Source: Lentisphaerota bacterium
GTDB lineage: Bacteria > Verrucomicrobiota > Lentisphaeria > Victivallales > UBA1829
Assembly (NCBI GenBank): GCA_015061915.1
Contig: SUVR01000005.1
Span: forward strand, 37,596 to 101,595
Direction: 5' to 3'
DNA: 64,000 bases
The notes under the pieces were generated by a model that was not told the origin of the DNA, searched no databases, and saw nothing but the letters and a program-made list of their open reading frames with translations. Positions 55,286 to 63,475 of this stretch are shown here, in pieces (the first letter of the stretch is position 1; every line of letters starts with the position of its first letter). Both the position numbers and the translations under genes were made by a program.

Positions 55286-56842
55286 ATGACTGATGATGAC
55301 AGACTGATCTCCCGGGTCTCTTCTCCTGAGATCCGGGAAGATTTTGAAAAAGCCTCCCGGCCTGCCAGATCGGCAGCGGGAGGTTCTGTTCCCGTATATG
55401 CTGACTTCGACACGGAAAAGGCTGTGATCGCATCACTGCTGGCAGAACCGGAAACGCTCCAGACTGCCATTCCGCTGCTCAACTGTACGGGAGTCGATGA
55501 TGATGAGGGGAAGAAAAAAAGGAAAAACCAGCCGCAGGAACAGGATTCTTCTGTGTTCCGCAAAACGGCAAGTGTCATTTTCAAGGATCCCAAACACGCT
55601 CTGATCTATGAAGCGATCCTGGACGTGGCATCCAGACAGGAAGTCGCTGATGTCCTTTCTGTTTCTGACTATCTGCAGAAAAAGGACCGGCTCAATGCCA
55701 TTGGCGGTATTGATTACCTGATGGAACTGCAGGCGTCGATTCCCAGTTCTGCCAATCTGGAAGCATGGTGTACGATCCTCAGGGATTATGCAATGCTCCG
55801 TGAGATCATTCAGACTTGTTCTGCTTCGCTGGACATCTGCCGTAATCCGGATCAGGATGTCCGCAAAATGCTGGATGAGATCGAAAGCAGACTCTATACT
55901 GTACGCAATAACTTTGTAATGACCAAGGACATGACGTTCAAACAGTTGCTCCGCAACACCTGTCAGTTCTTCCTTGATATCCTCAACAACCGCACGGAAA
56001 CCGGGATCCTTACCGGTTATCCGGATCTTGACCGTCTGACCGGCGGCTTGAGACGGCAGGAAATGTTTGTCCTTGCCGCCCGCCCCTCAATCGGTAAGAC
56101 GGCTTTTGCCCTCAACGTTGTCCGGAACATTATGATGAAAGAATCGGCAGAAGGCCGCAAGAAAGTTGCGTTCTTCAGTCTGGAAATGAGTTCCGAGCAG
56201 GTAACGCAGCGTCTTTTGTGTGCAGAAGCGCGGGTGCCGCTCTCCACGATCATGGGACGCAAGATGATGCAGAGCGATATGCCGCGCCTTGTCAATGCCG
56301 CAAATGAGCTGGCAAAAGCAGAATTGACCATTGACCCGACCGGCGGTCTTTCCGTCTTTGAACTGCGTGCAAAAGCCCGTAAGATCAAGGAAACGAAAGG
56401 TCTTGACCTGATCGTGATCGACTACCTGACCCTTATGCGTGCCGATGTGAAAGCATCCGATGGCAGACAGGTGGAAGTCGCTGCCATTTCCGGCGGTCTG
56501 AAGAAAATCGCAAAGGATCTGGATGTGCCGGTCCTGGTTCTCGCTCAGTTGAACCGTGATGTGGAAAAAGGGCAGGGCAAGAACGCACGCCCGAAACTTT
56601 CCAACCTCCGTGAATCCGGGGCGATCGAACAGGACGCTGACGTGGTCGTGTTCCTCCACCGTGAGCGTGACGAAGCGAAGGATATTACGGAAGAAGCTCA
56701 GCGGGAAGGTTTGAAAGCGGAGATCATTGTGGAAAAGAACCGTAACGGTGCCACCGGCATTGCTGAACTCCGGTTCTTCCCCCAGCTTATGGAATTCCGT
56801 TCCGTGGATCATAAATACGAAAAAAATGACGCCAATGTTTGA
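55286..56842 (+). CDS. dnaB: replicative DNA helicase DnaB
   Basis: A 518-residue hexameric 5'-3' helicase of the replication fork. The N-terminal primase-interacting domain spans about residues 40-190 and the RecA-like domain follows: Walker A ARPSIGKTAF (usual first residue G is A), FSLEMSSEQ, LIVIDYLTLM (Walker B) and LRESGAIEQDADVV. An insertion of about 28 charged residues (DDDEGKKKRKNQPQEQDS, near 70-90) splits the N-terminal domain between PLL and KDPKHALIYEA, which is not usual. It ends the core operon. Confidence 0.95.
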   Translation: MTDDDRLISRVSSPEIREDFEKASRPARSAAGGSVPVYADFDTEKAVIASLLAEPETLQTAIPLLNCTGVDDDEGKKKRKNQPQEQDSSVFRKTASVIFKDPKHALIYEAILDVASRQEVADVLSVSDYLQKKDRLNAIGGIDYLMELQASIPSSANLEAWCTILRDYAMLREIIQTCSASLDICRNPDQDVRKMLDEIESRLYTVRNNFVMTKDMTFKQLLRNTCQFFLDILNNRTETGILTGYPDLDRLTGGLRRQEMFVLAARPSIGKTAFALNVVRNIMMKESAEGRKKVAFFSLEMSSEQVTQRLLCAEARVPLSTIMGRKMMQSDMPRLVNAANELAKAELTIDPTGGLSVFELRAKARKIKETKGLDLIVIDYLTLMRADVKASDGRQVEVAAISGGLKKIAKDLDVPVLVLAQLNRDVEKGQGKNARPKLSNLRESGAIEQDADVVVFLHRERDEAKDITEEAQREGLKAEIIVEKNRNGATGIAELRFFPQLMEFRSVDHKYEKNDANV

Positions 56843-56850
56843 GTTTTGAC

Positions 56851-56879
56851 TTGATTTTTTCCGGTTTCGGCGCTACATT
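56851..56879 (+). promoter_or_regulatory. promoter of bamA
   Basis: TTGATT (56851-56856), 17 bp, TACATT (56874-56879). The bamA start is 43 bp further on. Confidence 0.65.
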
Positions 56880-56922
56880 GCAGGATAACTGTTTTTAGAA
56901 TATAAAATAGAGGTGAAAACCT

Positions 56923-59262
56923 ATGAGAATAAAATTCTTTCTGACATTTCTTATCCTGCAGGTGGCGCTGACTCTCGCCGCTCAGACAGTCGCCAAACGG
57001 ACATTCAATCAGATGTCCGATTTCAAGTATGACGAAAGTATCCTGGAGCTGACCGTTCAGACCCGTAAAGGTGCTCCTTTTTCCGAACAGATCATGAATG
57101 AAGACGTGCGCCGCCTTTCCGCCCGCAATGTCTTCTCTGATGTTTCCGCAAGCACAAAACATCTGCCGGATGGCACGGTTGAAGTGACATTCAATCTGGT
57201 TGCGAAACCGGTCGTTGCGGGTGTGGTGATCGAAAACGCCAAACTGATCCCGCCGGAAAAAATCAGAGGTCTTGTCGGCTTTACCACACAGGCTCCGCTC
57301 AATGATGAACAGGTCAGCGTCACTGCCGACCGGATCCGCGCTCTCTACAAGGAGGAAGGACGCGGCGGGACCAAAGTCAAGACCGTGCTGGAAGATCAGA
57401 AAGACGGCACGATCCTCGTCAAGTTCGTCATCGAAGAAGAAATGCGGATCCGTATCAACGACGTCACCTTTGAAGGCAATTCGGTCTATACCCTTGATGA
57501 TCTCAAAGCGGTGATGGAATCCCGCTACTTTTTCCTGAGCGTGGACTGGCTTTCCTGGCTGCCCTTCAACAAGGGTAAGGTGGGGATCTATGACAAGCAC
57601 GCCCTGGAACGGGACAAGGTCCGGTTGCGTGAACTGTACCTGCGCAAGGGCTATCTGGATTTCAAGGTCGTCAAGATCGAGGCAACGCCCGTGGAAGGTG
57701 ACCCGGAAATGGTGGATCTGCATATCACTGTGGAGGAGGGCGAACCCTACTTTGTGGGCGATATCAAGGTCACCGGTTCTGTTGTCCGTACGCCCGAAGA
57801 ACTGAAGAAACTGATCCGCCTTGTGCCGGATAACGTTTACAATGTGCAGATCGAAGATCAGGATATGGACCGGATCGAAGCCCTGTACTCCCCGGAAGGC
57901 TATGCCGATTTCCGGATCAATGTGGAACGCAAACCCAACTTCCTGACGCACACCGTGGATCTGGAGTACCAGATCAGCGAAGGTCCCCAGTATGAAGTGG
58001 GCAAGGTCACGATCCGTGGCAACCGTTACACGAAGCCCCATGTGCTGTTGCGGGAGATTCCCGTTGAACCCGGCGATAAAGTCGACAAGCGGAAACTGGA
58101 AATCGCGCGGATGCGCCTTCTCGGTTTGAACTATTTTGAACCCCAGGGCGGTGTTACCGATTCCGGCGTCGATGTGACGATGAGCAACTCCGCTGAACCG
58201 GGCAAAAAAGATATTACCATCGATGTCAACGAAAAGCAGTTCATTACAGCCAATATCGGCGGCGGATGGAGCGATGGTGACGGACTCGCCGGAAGAATTG
58301 AACTCGCTCACAACAATATGGATATCCTTGATCCGGAAAACTGGTTTACCGGCGGCGGACAGCGGATGCGCATCTATGCACAGGTTGGTACTGAAAGCAA
58401 GGATGCCGCTGTGGAATTTACGGAACCGTGGCTTTTCGGTATCCCCCTGCGCTGGGATGTTTCCGGCTACTGGAGAACCAATGAATACGATGACTGGGAT
58501 GAAGAACGGCTCGGCGTTTCCACCAGCCTTACCAAGCGCATTTTTGACGATTTCACCTCCCTGCAGCTGGGGTACAAGTTTGAACAGGTCAAGGTCAAAC
58601 ATATGGCGCACAAACTGGGACCCTTCTTCCAGGATCAGAAAGGCCGTGAACTGGTCGGCAGGATCTTTTTGAATGTGGAACGGGATACCAGAGACAGCTA
58701 TACCGACCCCCGCCGCGGTTATATCATCGGCTCAAATTTTGAACTGACCACGCAGGGACTCGGCGCTTCGCAGGACTATTACAAGGTGGAATTCAAGGCT
58801 TTGGGATATTATCCCTTCTTCCACGATATGTTTGTCTTCTCTCTCGGTGGTAAACTGGGGATGATGGGAACCTTCGGCGACACGGATGATGTGCCTCTCT
58901 TTGACCGTTATTTCCTCGGCGGCGGTGATACGGTCCGCGGCTTCCCCTACCGCTCGATCGGTCCCGCAGACAAAAATGATGACAACTACGGCGGTGAGTT
59001 TATGTATCTGATCACGGCAGAACTCTCTCACCCGATCTACAAAGATTATCTCCGGGGTGCGTTTTTCTGCGACTTCGGCGGCGCTTCCAACGATGTGATG
59101 CGCTTCAACCGCCCCAACATCGGTATGGGGTACGGTCTGCGGATCAAACTGCCGGTTTGTCCCATGCCCATCCGGCTGGATCTGGCATATCCGGTGCTGA
59201 ACAACCAGCCCGGTCTCAAGAGCAAACTCCGCTTCCACTTCAACTTCGGCTTCCAGTTCTGA
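56923..59262 (+). CDS. bamA: outer membrane protein assembly factor BamA
   Basis: A 779-residue Omp85 protein that inserts beta-barrels into the outer membrane. A signal peptide (FFLTFLILQVALTLAAQ) is followed by about five POTRA repeats (roughly residues 25-430; for example DVTFEGNSVYTLDDL and VTIRGNRYTKPHVLLREI) and a C-terminal 16-strand barrel. The barrel holds the VRGFPYRS motif of loop 6, and the chain ends in an aromatic signature (HFNFGFQF). A full-length family member, and direct evidence for an outer membrane. AGAGGTG precedes the ATG. Confidence 0.97.
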   Translation: MRIKFFLTFLILQVALTLAAQTVAKRTFNQMSDFKYDESILELTVQTRKGAPFSEQIMNEDVRRLSARNVFSDVSASTKHLPDGTVEVTFNLVAKPVVAGVVIENAKLIPPEKIRGLVGFTTQAPLNDEQVSVTADRIRALYKEEGRGGTKVKTVLEDQKDGTILVKFVIEEEMRIRINDVTFEGNSVYTLDDLKAVMESRYFFLSVDWLSWLPFNKGKVGIYDKHALERDKVRLRELYLRKGYLDFKVVKIEATPVEGDPEMVDLHITVEEGEPYFVGDIKVTGSVVRTPEELKKLIRLVPDNVYNVQIEDQDMDRIEALYSPEGYADFRINVERKPNFLTHTVDLEYQISEGPQYEVGKVTIRGNRYTKPHVLLREIPVEPGDKVDKRKLEIARMRLLGLNYFEPQGGVTDSGVDVTMSNSAEPGKKDITIDVNEKQFITANIGGGWSDGDGLAGRIELAHNNMDILDPENWFTGGGQRMRIYAQVGTESKDAAVEFTEPWLFGIPLRWDVSGYWRTNEYDDWDEERLGVSTSLTKRIFDDFTSLQLGYKFEQVKVKHMAHKLGPFFQDQKGRELVGRIFLNVERDTRDSYTDPRRGYIIGSNFELTTQGLGASQDYYKVEFKALGYYPFFHDMFVFSLGGKLGMMGTFGDTDDVPLFDRYFLGGGDTVRGFPYRSIGPADKNDDNYGGEFMYLITAELSHPIYKDYLRGAFFCDFGGASNDVMRFNRPNIGMGYGLRIKLPVCPMPIRLDLAYPVLNNQPGLKSKLRFHFNFGFQF

Positions 59263-59279
59263 CCGCCGAAAGACTCCAT

Positions 59280-59400
59280 GGTACGGTATAAGGTTCCGGT
59301 TTACCCGGAGCCGGGTCCGACTTGCCTGTGCTGCGGTGCAGAAGGCTGGCGACAACCGGAAGCCGGATGCGATCCCCCTCCCTTCAAAGCAAACACCTGA
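59280..59400. other. GC-rich structured intergenic segment
   Basis: Between convergent bamA and the LysM gene. It holds an 8-bp stem (GGTTCCGG with CCGGAGCC, 59293-59313) and other short complementary blocks (GGCTGG, CCGGAAGCC, GATCCCCC). I compared it by memory with 4.5S, tmRNA and cobalamin, SAM and c-di-GMP riboswitches and found no convincing match. It could be an unrecognised small RNA or part of a 3' UTR. Confidence 0.3.
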
Positions 59401-59401
59401 A

Positions 59402-59448
59402 GAAACAATGCTGTATATGAAATGGTGTTGTTTCTTATTTCTTTTCTG
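59402..59448 (+). terminator. possible plus-strand terminator
   Basis: GAAACAA (59402-59408) pairs with TTGTTTC (59428-59434) across a long loop, followed by a T-rich tract TTATTTCTTTT. It would end bamA or a small RNA from 59280. Confidence 0.4.
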
Positions 59449-59451
59449 CCG

Positions 59452-59488
59452 GAAACAAGAAAGGCTGCTGCAGAACTGCAACAGCCTT
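59452..59488 (-). terminator. terminator of the LysM lipoprotein gene
   Basis: AAGGCTGCTGCA (59461-59472) pairs with TGCAACAGCCTT (59477-59488) with one mismatch. On the minus strand a T-rich tract (TTTCTTGTTT) follows. Confidence 0.7.
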
Positions 59489-59516
59489 GAAGGTAATCTT
59501 TTCTGTCTGGAAAGAA

Positions 59517-60320
59517 TTATTTTTTCGGAATCTTGAGCTTCTGACCGACTTTGATCCGTTTTGCGGCTTCTTCGGTCAACCCGTTCAGTTCCATGATCTT
59601 TCTCACGTTGACGCCATACTTACCGGCGATCTTGCTGGGATAGTCACCGGACTGCACCGTGTAGACCAGATATTCGCCGGAATCCACAACTGCGGCTGCA
59701 GCCGGAGCGGTATTGCTGCTGCGTGCTGTGGTGCTTGCCGGAGCCGGAGCTGCATTTGCGCGGGACTCTGCATATTCCACCAGTTTCTTTCTGGCTTCCG
59801 TGTACTGGGAGAAAAGCTCAAGATACTGATTGTGCTTGGCTGCATTTTCATCTCTCAGCTGTTCGATTTCGCGGTCTTTTTCCGCCAGAAGAGCCGTCTG
59901 ATCGGGACCTGCCTGCTTCGGTGCCAGCTGCGGATTGTTTTTCAGCACTTCTTCCGCAGATTTTCTCTTGTAGGTTTCAATATACGCCTTGATCGCATTT
60001 TTGTCTTCAACGGAAAGCGCTTTTGCCAGTTCCATATGGCGGGCATAGTGGTAGATCGCCCGGTGGTAATCGTACAGGTTGTCCCCGTAGAGCTGAGCAA
60101 GTTCACGATGCAGGAACGCAGAATTGGGAGCCTTGGAAAGAAGATCGTTCAACAGATCGGCGGCATCCTGATATTTTGAAGCTTCGCGGGCTTGTTTTGC
60201 CTTGGCATAAGTGGGGTGAGTCTGTTCATTCCCTTCGATATCTTCGCTGCAGGCAGCAAAGACCAACGCGCCGGATGCAACAGCCGACATCAGCACGGTG
60301 CGGACCATTTTTTTCAACAT
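59517..60320 (-). CDS. LysM-domain lipoprotein with TPR-like repeats
   Basis: A 267-residue product. A signal peptide ends in a lipobox (LVFAAC, Cys near residue 24). A TPR-like helical region follows (YAKAKQAREASKYQDAADLL, LHRELAQLYGD), then a coiled coil (LLAEKDREIEQLRDENAAKH), an Ala-rich linker, and a C-terminal LysM domain (YTVQSGDYPSKIAGKYGVNV to VGQKLKIPKK). LysM binds peptidoglycan, so the protein would tether the outer membrane to the wall or organise envelope assembly. GGAG lies 8 bases before the ATG. Confidence 0.9.
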   Translation of the reverse strand: MLKKMVRTVLMSAVASGALVFAACSEDIEGNEQTHPTYAKAKQAREASKYQDAADLLNDLLSKAPNSAFLHRELAQLYGDNLYDYHRAIYHYARHMELAKALSVEDKNAIKAYIETYKRKSAEEVLKNNPQLAPKQAGPDQTALLAEKDREIEQLRDENAAKHNQYLELFSQYTEARKKLVEYAESRANAAPAPASTTARSSNTAPAAAAVVDSGEYLVYTVQSGDYPSKIAGKYGVNVRKIMELNGLTEEAAKRIKVGQKLKIPKK

Positions 60321-60371
60321 TTTTTATCTCCAGATTTTTAAGTTATTATATGTTTTTCTTGCACTATCCAC

Positions 60372-60399
60372 AATGTACGACACTTTTTTAAAAAAGCAA
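60372..60399 (-). promoter_or_regulatory. promoter of the LysM lipoprotein gene
   Basis: On the minus strand TTGCTT, 16 bp, TACATT. Confidence 0.6.
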
Positions 60400-60479
60400 T
60401 CCCGCAATCAAAAAAAAATTAAGATTTTTTCAGACCGGAATCCCGGTAAAAGCTCCGGAGAGTTTCGGAGAATTTATTG

Positions 60480-60908
60480 TCATTCCGCTTTCCGGTGATA
60501 CAGGGCATCTTTCAGATTCAGCAGCATGTTGCTGTTGTTGCGCAGCTGCTCCGGCGTGGCGCATTTTGTCAAATCCAGGGCTTCCTCCCGCAAAAAGCGC
60601 TCAAACGCTTCCGGCGTCTTGAAAAGTTCAACTTCCTTTTCTTTCAGCTGGATCCGGAATCCTTTACCATCCAGTGTGCCATAGACCCAGGGATAGGAGC
60701 CCCAGAGCCGCAGATCACCGGGTCCGATCACCGTCTCCCCGCCGCTGACTTTGATTTCCTGTCCCACCAGATAATAATCTTCATCCAGTGCAACAGTCTT
60801 CGGGGCGAGAAAGATGTAGAGGAGCAGGGCAGCAATCAGCACGGGGATCACCACACGGAAGATGATACGGTTCAGTTTTTGAAAGATGGGAAGTTCAGCT
60901 ATTTTCAT
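60480..60908 (-). CDS. small single-pass membrane protein, function unknown
   Basis: A 142-residue product. One membrane helix (VVIPVLIAALLLYIFLA, about residues 20-37) is followed by a soluble domain with a beta-rich centre (YYLVGQEIKVSGGETVIGPG) and a helical end (FERFLREEALDLTKC). I do not recognise a family. Start 60908 is chosen because the promoter at 60947-60974 lies inside any longer version; the ribosome binding site (GGAAAG) is distant. It may be co-regulated with the LysM gene downstream on the same strand. Confidence 0.75.
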   Translation of the reverse strand: MKIAELPIFQKLNRIIFRVVIPVLIAALLLYIFLAPKTVALDEDYYLVGQEIKVSGGETVIGPGDLRLWGSYPWVYGTLDGKGFRIQLKEKEVELFKTPEAFERFLREEALDLTKCATPEQLRNNSNMLLNLKDALYHRKAE

Positions 60909-60946
60909 TGTATTCGGTCTTTCCGGTTTCAGTTCCAACTGTTGAC

Positions 60947-60974
60947 AATATAGCACAAGTGTGGAGAAATGCAA
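60947..60974 (-). promoter_or_regulatory. promoter of the small membrane protein gene
   Basis: On the minus strand TTGCAT, 16 bp, TATATT. Confidence 0.65.
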
Positions 60975-60978
60975 GAAA

Positions 60979-61156
60979 TTTGTAAAAAACGCTTGCTGTG
61001 ATGTAGTGTTTTACAATTTTGTAAAAAAGCTGAAGTGAATACAGTATAAATCAATGTGGAACAATGCGATAACAATAATGTAAAAGCATCAGGTTTTCCG
61101 TTTTGACTGCTTTTTTTACCCGGAAACGGACAAAAAGAAAGTCAAATTTTGTAAAA
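60979..61156 (+). promoter_or_regulatory. TTTGTAAAA repeats upstream of gdhA, candidate operators
   Basis: TTTGTAAAA occurs at 60979-60987, 61018-61026 and 61148-61156. The middle copy is part of an 18-bp near-palindrome (61009-61026, TTTTACAAT/TTTGTAAAA with one mismatch). The A/T-rich 60909-61245 gap otherwise holds two divergent promoters and no gene. Repeats of one motif before a nitrogen-assimilation gene suggest a dedicated regulator. Confidence 0.5.
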
Positions 61157-61161
61157 TCTTC

Positions 61162-61189
61162 TTGAAAAAAATGCGTGCCATATTAAATT
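61162..61189 (+). promoter_or_regulatory. promoter of gdhA
   Basis: TTGAAA (61162-61167), 16 bp, TAAATT (61184-61189), the same -10 as rnpB. One TTTGTAAAA repeat ends 5 bp before the -35. Confidence 0.6.
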
Positions 61190-61245
61190 ATAGCAACGGA
61201 AAAATCACAAACACAAACCACGAATGATCGACAAGGAGCAGTAAA

Positions 61246-62589
61246 ATGAACGCTTATGCAGCCCGCGTCTATGAAGACATCAAAGCAAAGTATCCCTGGC
61301 AGACGGAATTTCTCCAGAGTGTTGCCGAAGTTTTTGAATCCCTCGGTCCGGTACTGGACAAAGAACCGAAATACGAAGCGAACAAGATTCTGGAACGGAT
61401 GATCATTCCGGAACGTATCATTCAGTTTCAGGTTCCCTGGATCGACGATAAAGGTGAAATTCAGGTCAATGTGGGCTATCGTGTTCAGTTCAACAGTGCG
61501 ATCGGTCCCTACAAAGGCGGTCTGCGTTTCCACCCCAGCGTGAACCTGAGCATCCTCAAGTTCCTGGGCTTTGAACAGACTTTCAAAAATGCGCTGACCA
61601 CCCTGCCGATGGGCGGTGGTAAGGGCGGTGCGGACTTCGATCCCAAGGGGAAAAGCGACCGTGAAATCATGTATTTCTGTCAGGCATTCATGCGTGAACT
61701 TTACCGTCACATCGGTCCGAACACGGACGTTCCGGCAGGCGACATCGGTGTGGGTGCCCGTGAAGTCGGTTACCTCTTCGGTCAGTACAAGCACCTTGCC
61801 AACACCTTCACCGGCGTTCTGACCGGCAAGGGTCTCGGCTGGGGCGGTTCTCTGATCCGTTCCGAAGCCACCGGTTTCGGCGCTGTCTACTTTGTGGAAC
61901 ATATGCTTGCCCTCAAGAATGAAACGCTGGCGGGCAAACGGGTTTCTCTCTCCGGCTATGGTAATGTGGCTTGGGGCGCTGCTCTCAAGGCAACCCAGCT
62001 GGGCGCAAAAGTCATCACGATTTCCGGCTCCGACGGCTATGTGTATGTGGAAGATGGTCTGACTTATGAAATGATCGACTTTATGCTGGAAGTCCGCGAA
62101 AAACGCCTTGGCATCAAGGGCTTCGCTGACAAGTTCCCGCAGGTGAAGTTTGTGGAAGGCAAAGGCAAACGTCCGTGGGAAGTTCCGGCAGACATCGCCA
62201 TGCCCTGCGCTACCCAGAACGAACTGGATGGCAACGATGCCGCTATGCTGGTCAAGAACGGCGTTCAGGCGGTCGCAGAAGTCTCCAACATGGGCAGCAC
62301 GCCGGAAGCGGTCGCCTGCTTCCAGGCAAACGGCGTAGTGTTCGCTCCGGGTAAAGCCGTCAATGCCGGCGGTGTTGCCACCAGCGGTCTGGAAATGAGC
62401 CAGAACGCCGGTCACGGTTACTGGACTGCGGAAAAGGTCGATGCCAGACTGCATCAGATCATGACCGATATCCATGCCTCCTGTGTCGCCAACGGCACGC
62501 AGGAAGACGGCACGGTCAACTATGTGATGGGCGCAAACATCGCCGGCTTCCGCAAGGTTGCCGATGCTATGATCGCACAGGGGCTCTGA
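61246..62589 (+). CDS. gdhA: NADP-specific glutamate dehydrogenase
   Basis: A 447-residue hexameric enzyme making glutamate from 2-oxoglutarate and ammonia. It has the catalytic Lys region LPMGGGKGGADFDPKGKSD, GPYKGGLRFHPSV, the dinucleotide fold SGYGNVAWGAALK, and N-terminal helices typical of the small bacterial NADP class (about 450 residues). AAGGAG lies 8 bases before the ATG. It is a monocistronic unit with its own promoter and terminator, and the TTTGTAAAA repeats upstream may set nitrogen control. Confidence 0.97.
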   Translation: MNAYAARVYEDIKAKYPWQTEFLQSVAEVFESLGPVLDKEPKYEANKILERMIIPERIIQFQVPWIDDKGEIQVNVGYRVQFNSAIGPYKGGLRFHPSVNLSILKFLGFEQTFKNALTTLPMGGGKGGADFDPKGKSDREIMYFCQAFMRELYRHIGPNTDVPAGDIGVGAREVGYLFGQYKHLANTFTGVLTGKGLGWGGSLIRSEATGFGAVYFVEHMLALKNETLAGKRVSLSGYGNVAWGAALKATQLGAKVITISGSDGYVYVEDGLTYEMIDFMLEVREKRLGIKGFADKFPQVKFVEGKGKRPWEVPADIAMPCATQNELDGNDAAMLVKNGVQAVAEVSNMGSTPEAVACFQANGVVFAPGKAVNAGGVATSGLEMSQNAGHGYWTAEKVDARLHQIMTDIHASCVANGTQEDGTVNYVMGANIAGFRKVADAMIAQGL

Positions 62590-62620
62590 TCCCGTTCCGA
62601 AGCTGAAAAAGCGAAATTCA

Positions 62621-62645
62621 GGGGTGCTGATGCACCCCTTTTTTT
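62621..62645 (+). terminator. terminator of gdhA
   Basis: GGGGTGC (62621-62627) and GCACCCC (62632-62638) around a TGAT loop, followed by seven T residues. Confidence 0.9.
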
Positions 62646-62667
62646 GTGTCAAAGAAAAGGGGAGTGG

Positions 62668-63474
62668 TCAGGGGATACGCTTGTAGACACGCACGTAGTC
62701 GATCTCAAAATCTTTGGGATAGACCAGTTCCGGATCGATCGTTCCGATCCACCCGCTGTATTGAAAGAGGGCGATCAGCACGAACATCTTTTCCGGGGGT
62801 GTGGGGCCGGTATATTCCTTGATGACCCGTCCATCCAGATACCAGCGGATCCGTCCTTCCTCCCACTCGCACGCCCAGGTGTGGAAGTCGGCGGAAAGAT
62901 CTTCCGGCAGGGCAACCAGATCGTGACATCCCTTCGTGAAATGGACGTTCAGATCCACTTTGCTGCCCTGATCTGTGATGTATCTTCCCTGCTGCTCAAA
63001 AATATCGATTTCCAGCACGCCGTCTTCCAGCCCCTTCATTCTGCCGTCGATGCTGTATTCCTGTTTTGCCGGATCCACATGATGGAGCCAGAAAGCGCTC
63101 ATCAAACCTTCGCCCCGGGGCATTTTGCAGCGGATCTCGAACCAGCCGTACTTCTGGGAAAACTTTTCCATGACGACATACTGGTCGGGCGTGGCGCCCA
63201 CCCGGTGATCGCTGGTCGTGACACAGCTGACGCAGGGGTGACTTTTCTCCGGCCGGAACGGCAGATCGTTGGTGATCCGCAGTTTCAACAGGCTGTCTTC
63301 GATCACAAAATGGGCGTTATGGTCCACCCATCGTTGAGGCGCACCGATCCGGTTCAGGTATTCCACCCGACCGGACCGGTAGGCGGGATACCAGTAAATA
63401 TCGTTGAGCTGCGGACGGTCAAAGTCATCGCTGAATGTCAGCTCCCAGCCTTCTTTTTCGATCGGATTTTTCAT
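62668..63474 (-). CDS. glycoside hydrolase family 16 protein
   Basis: A 268-residue jelly-roll enzyme. The catalytic ExDxxE is LEIDIFEQ near residue 155, with flanking YGWFEIRCKMP, FWLHHVDP, FHTWACEWEEGRIRWYLDG and the C-terminal DYVRVYKRI, all typical of GH16 (laminarinase, lichenase, agarase group). No signal peptide is visible from start 63474 (MKNPIEKEGW), which is surprising for a secreted glucanase. A longer in-frame version would begin inside the upstream gene and also lacks one. The gene starts 1 bp after the Nif3-like gene stop, so the pair is co-transcribed. Confidence 0.88.
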   Translation of the reverse strand: MKNPIEKEGWELTFSDDFDRPQLNDIYWYPAYRSGRVEYLNRIGAPQRWVDHNAHFVIEDSLLKLRITNDLPFRPEKSHPCVSCVTTSDHRVGATPDQYVVMEKFSQKYGWFEIRCKMPRGEGLMSAFWLHHVDPAKQEYSIDGRMKGLEDGVLEIDIFEQQGRYITDQGSKVDLNVHFTKGCHDLVALPEDLSADFHTWACEWEEGRIRWYLDGRVIKEYTGPTPPEKMFVLIALFQYSGWIGTIDPELVYPKDFEIDYVRVYKRIP

Positions 63475-63475
63475 G

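Noticed and set aside
59280..59400. A cobalamin riboswitch or 4.5S RNA
   Set aside because: The B12-box and the GGAAGCAGCC-type SRP loop are both absent, and no B12-related gene is adjacent.
61160..61180. A sigma-54 promoter at the TGGCACG present on the minus strand near gdhA
   Set aside because: The -12 GC element is missing (only T residues follow) and the orientation points away from gdhA.
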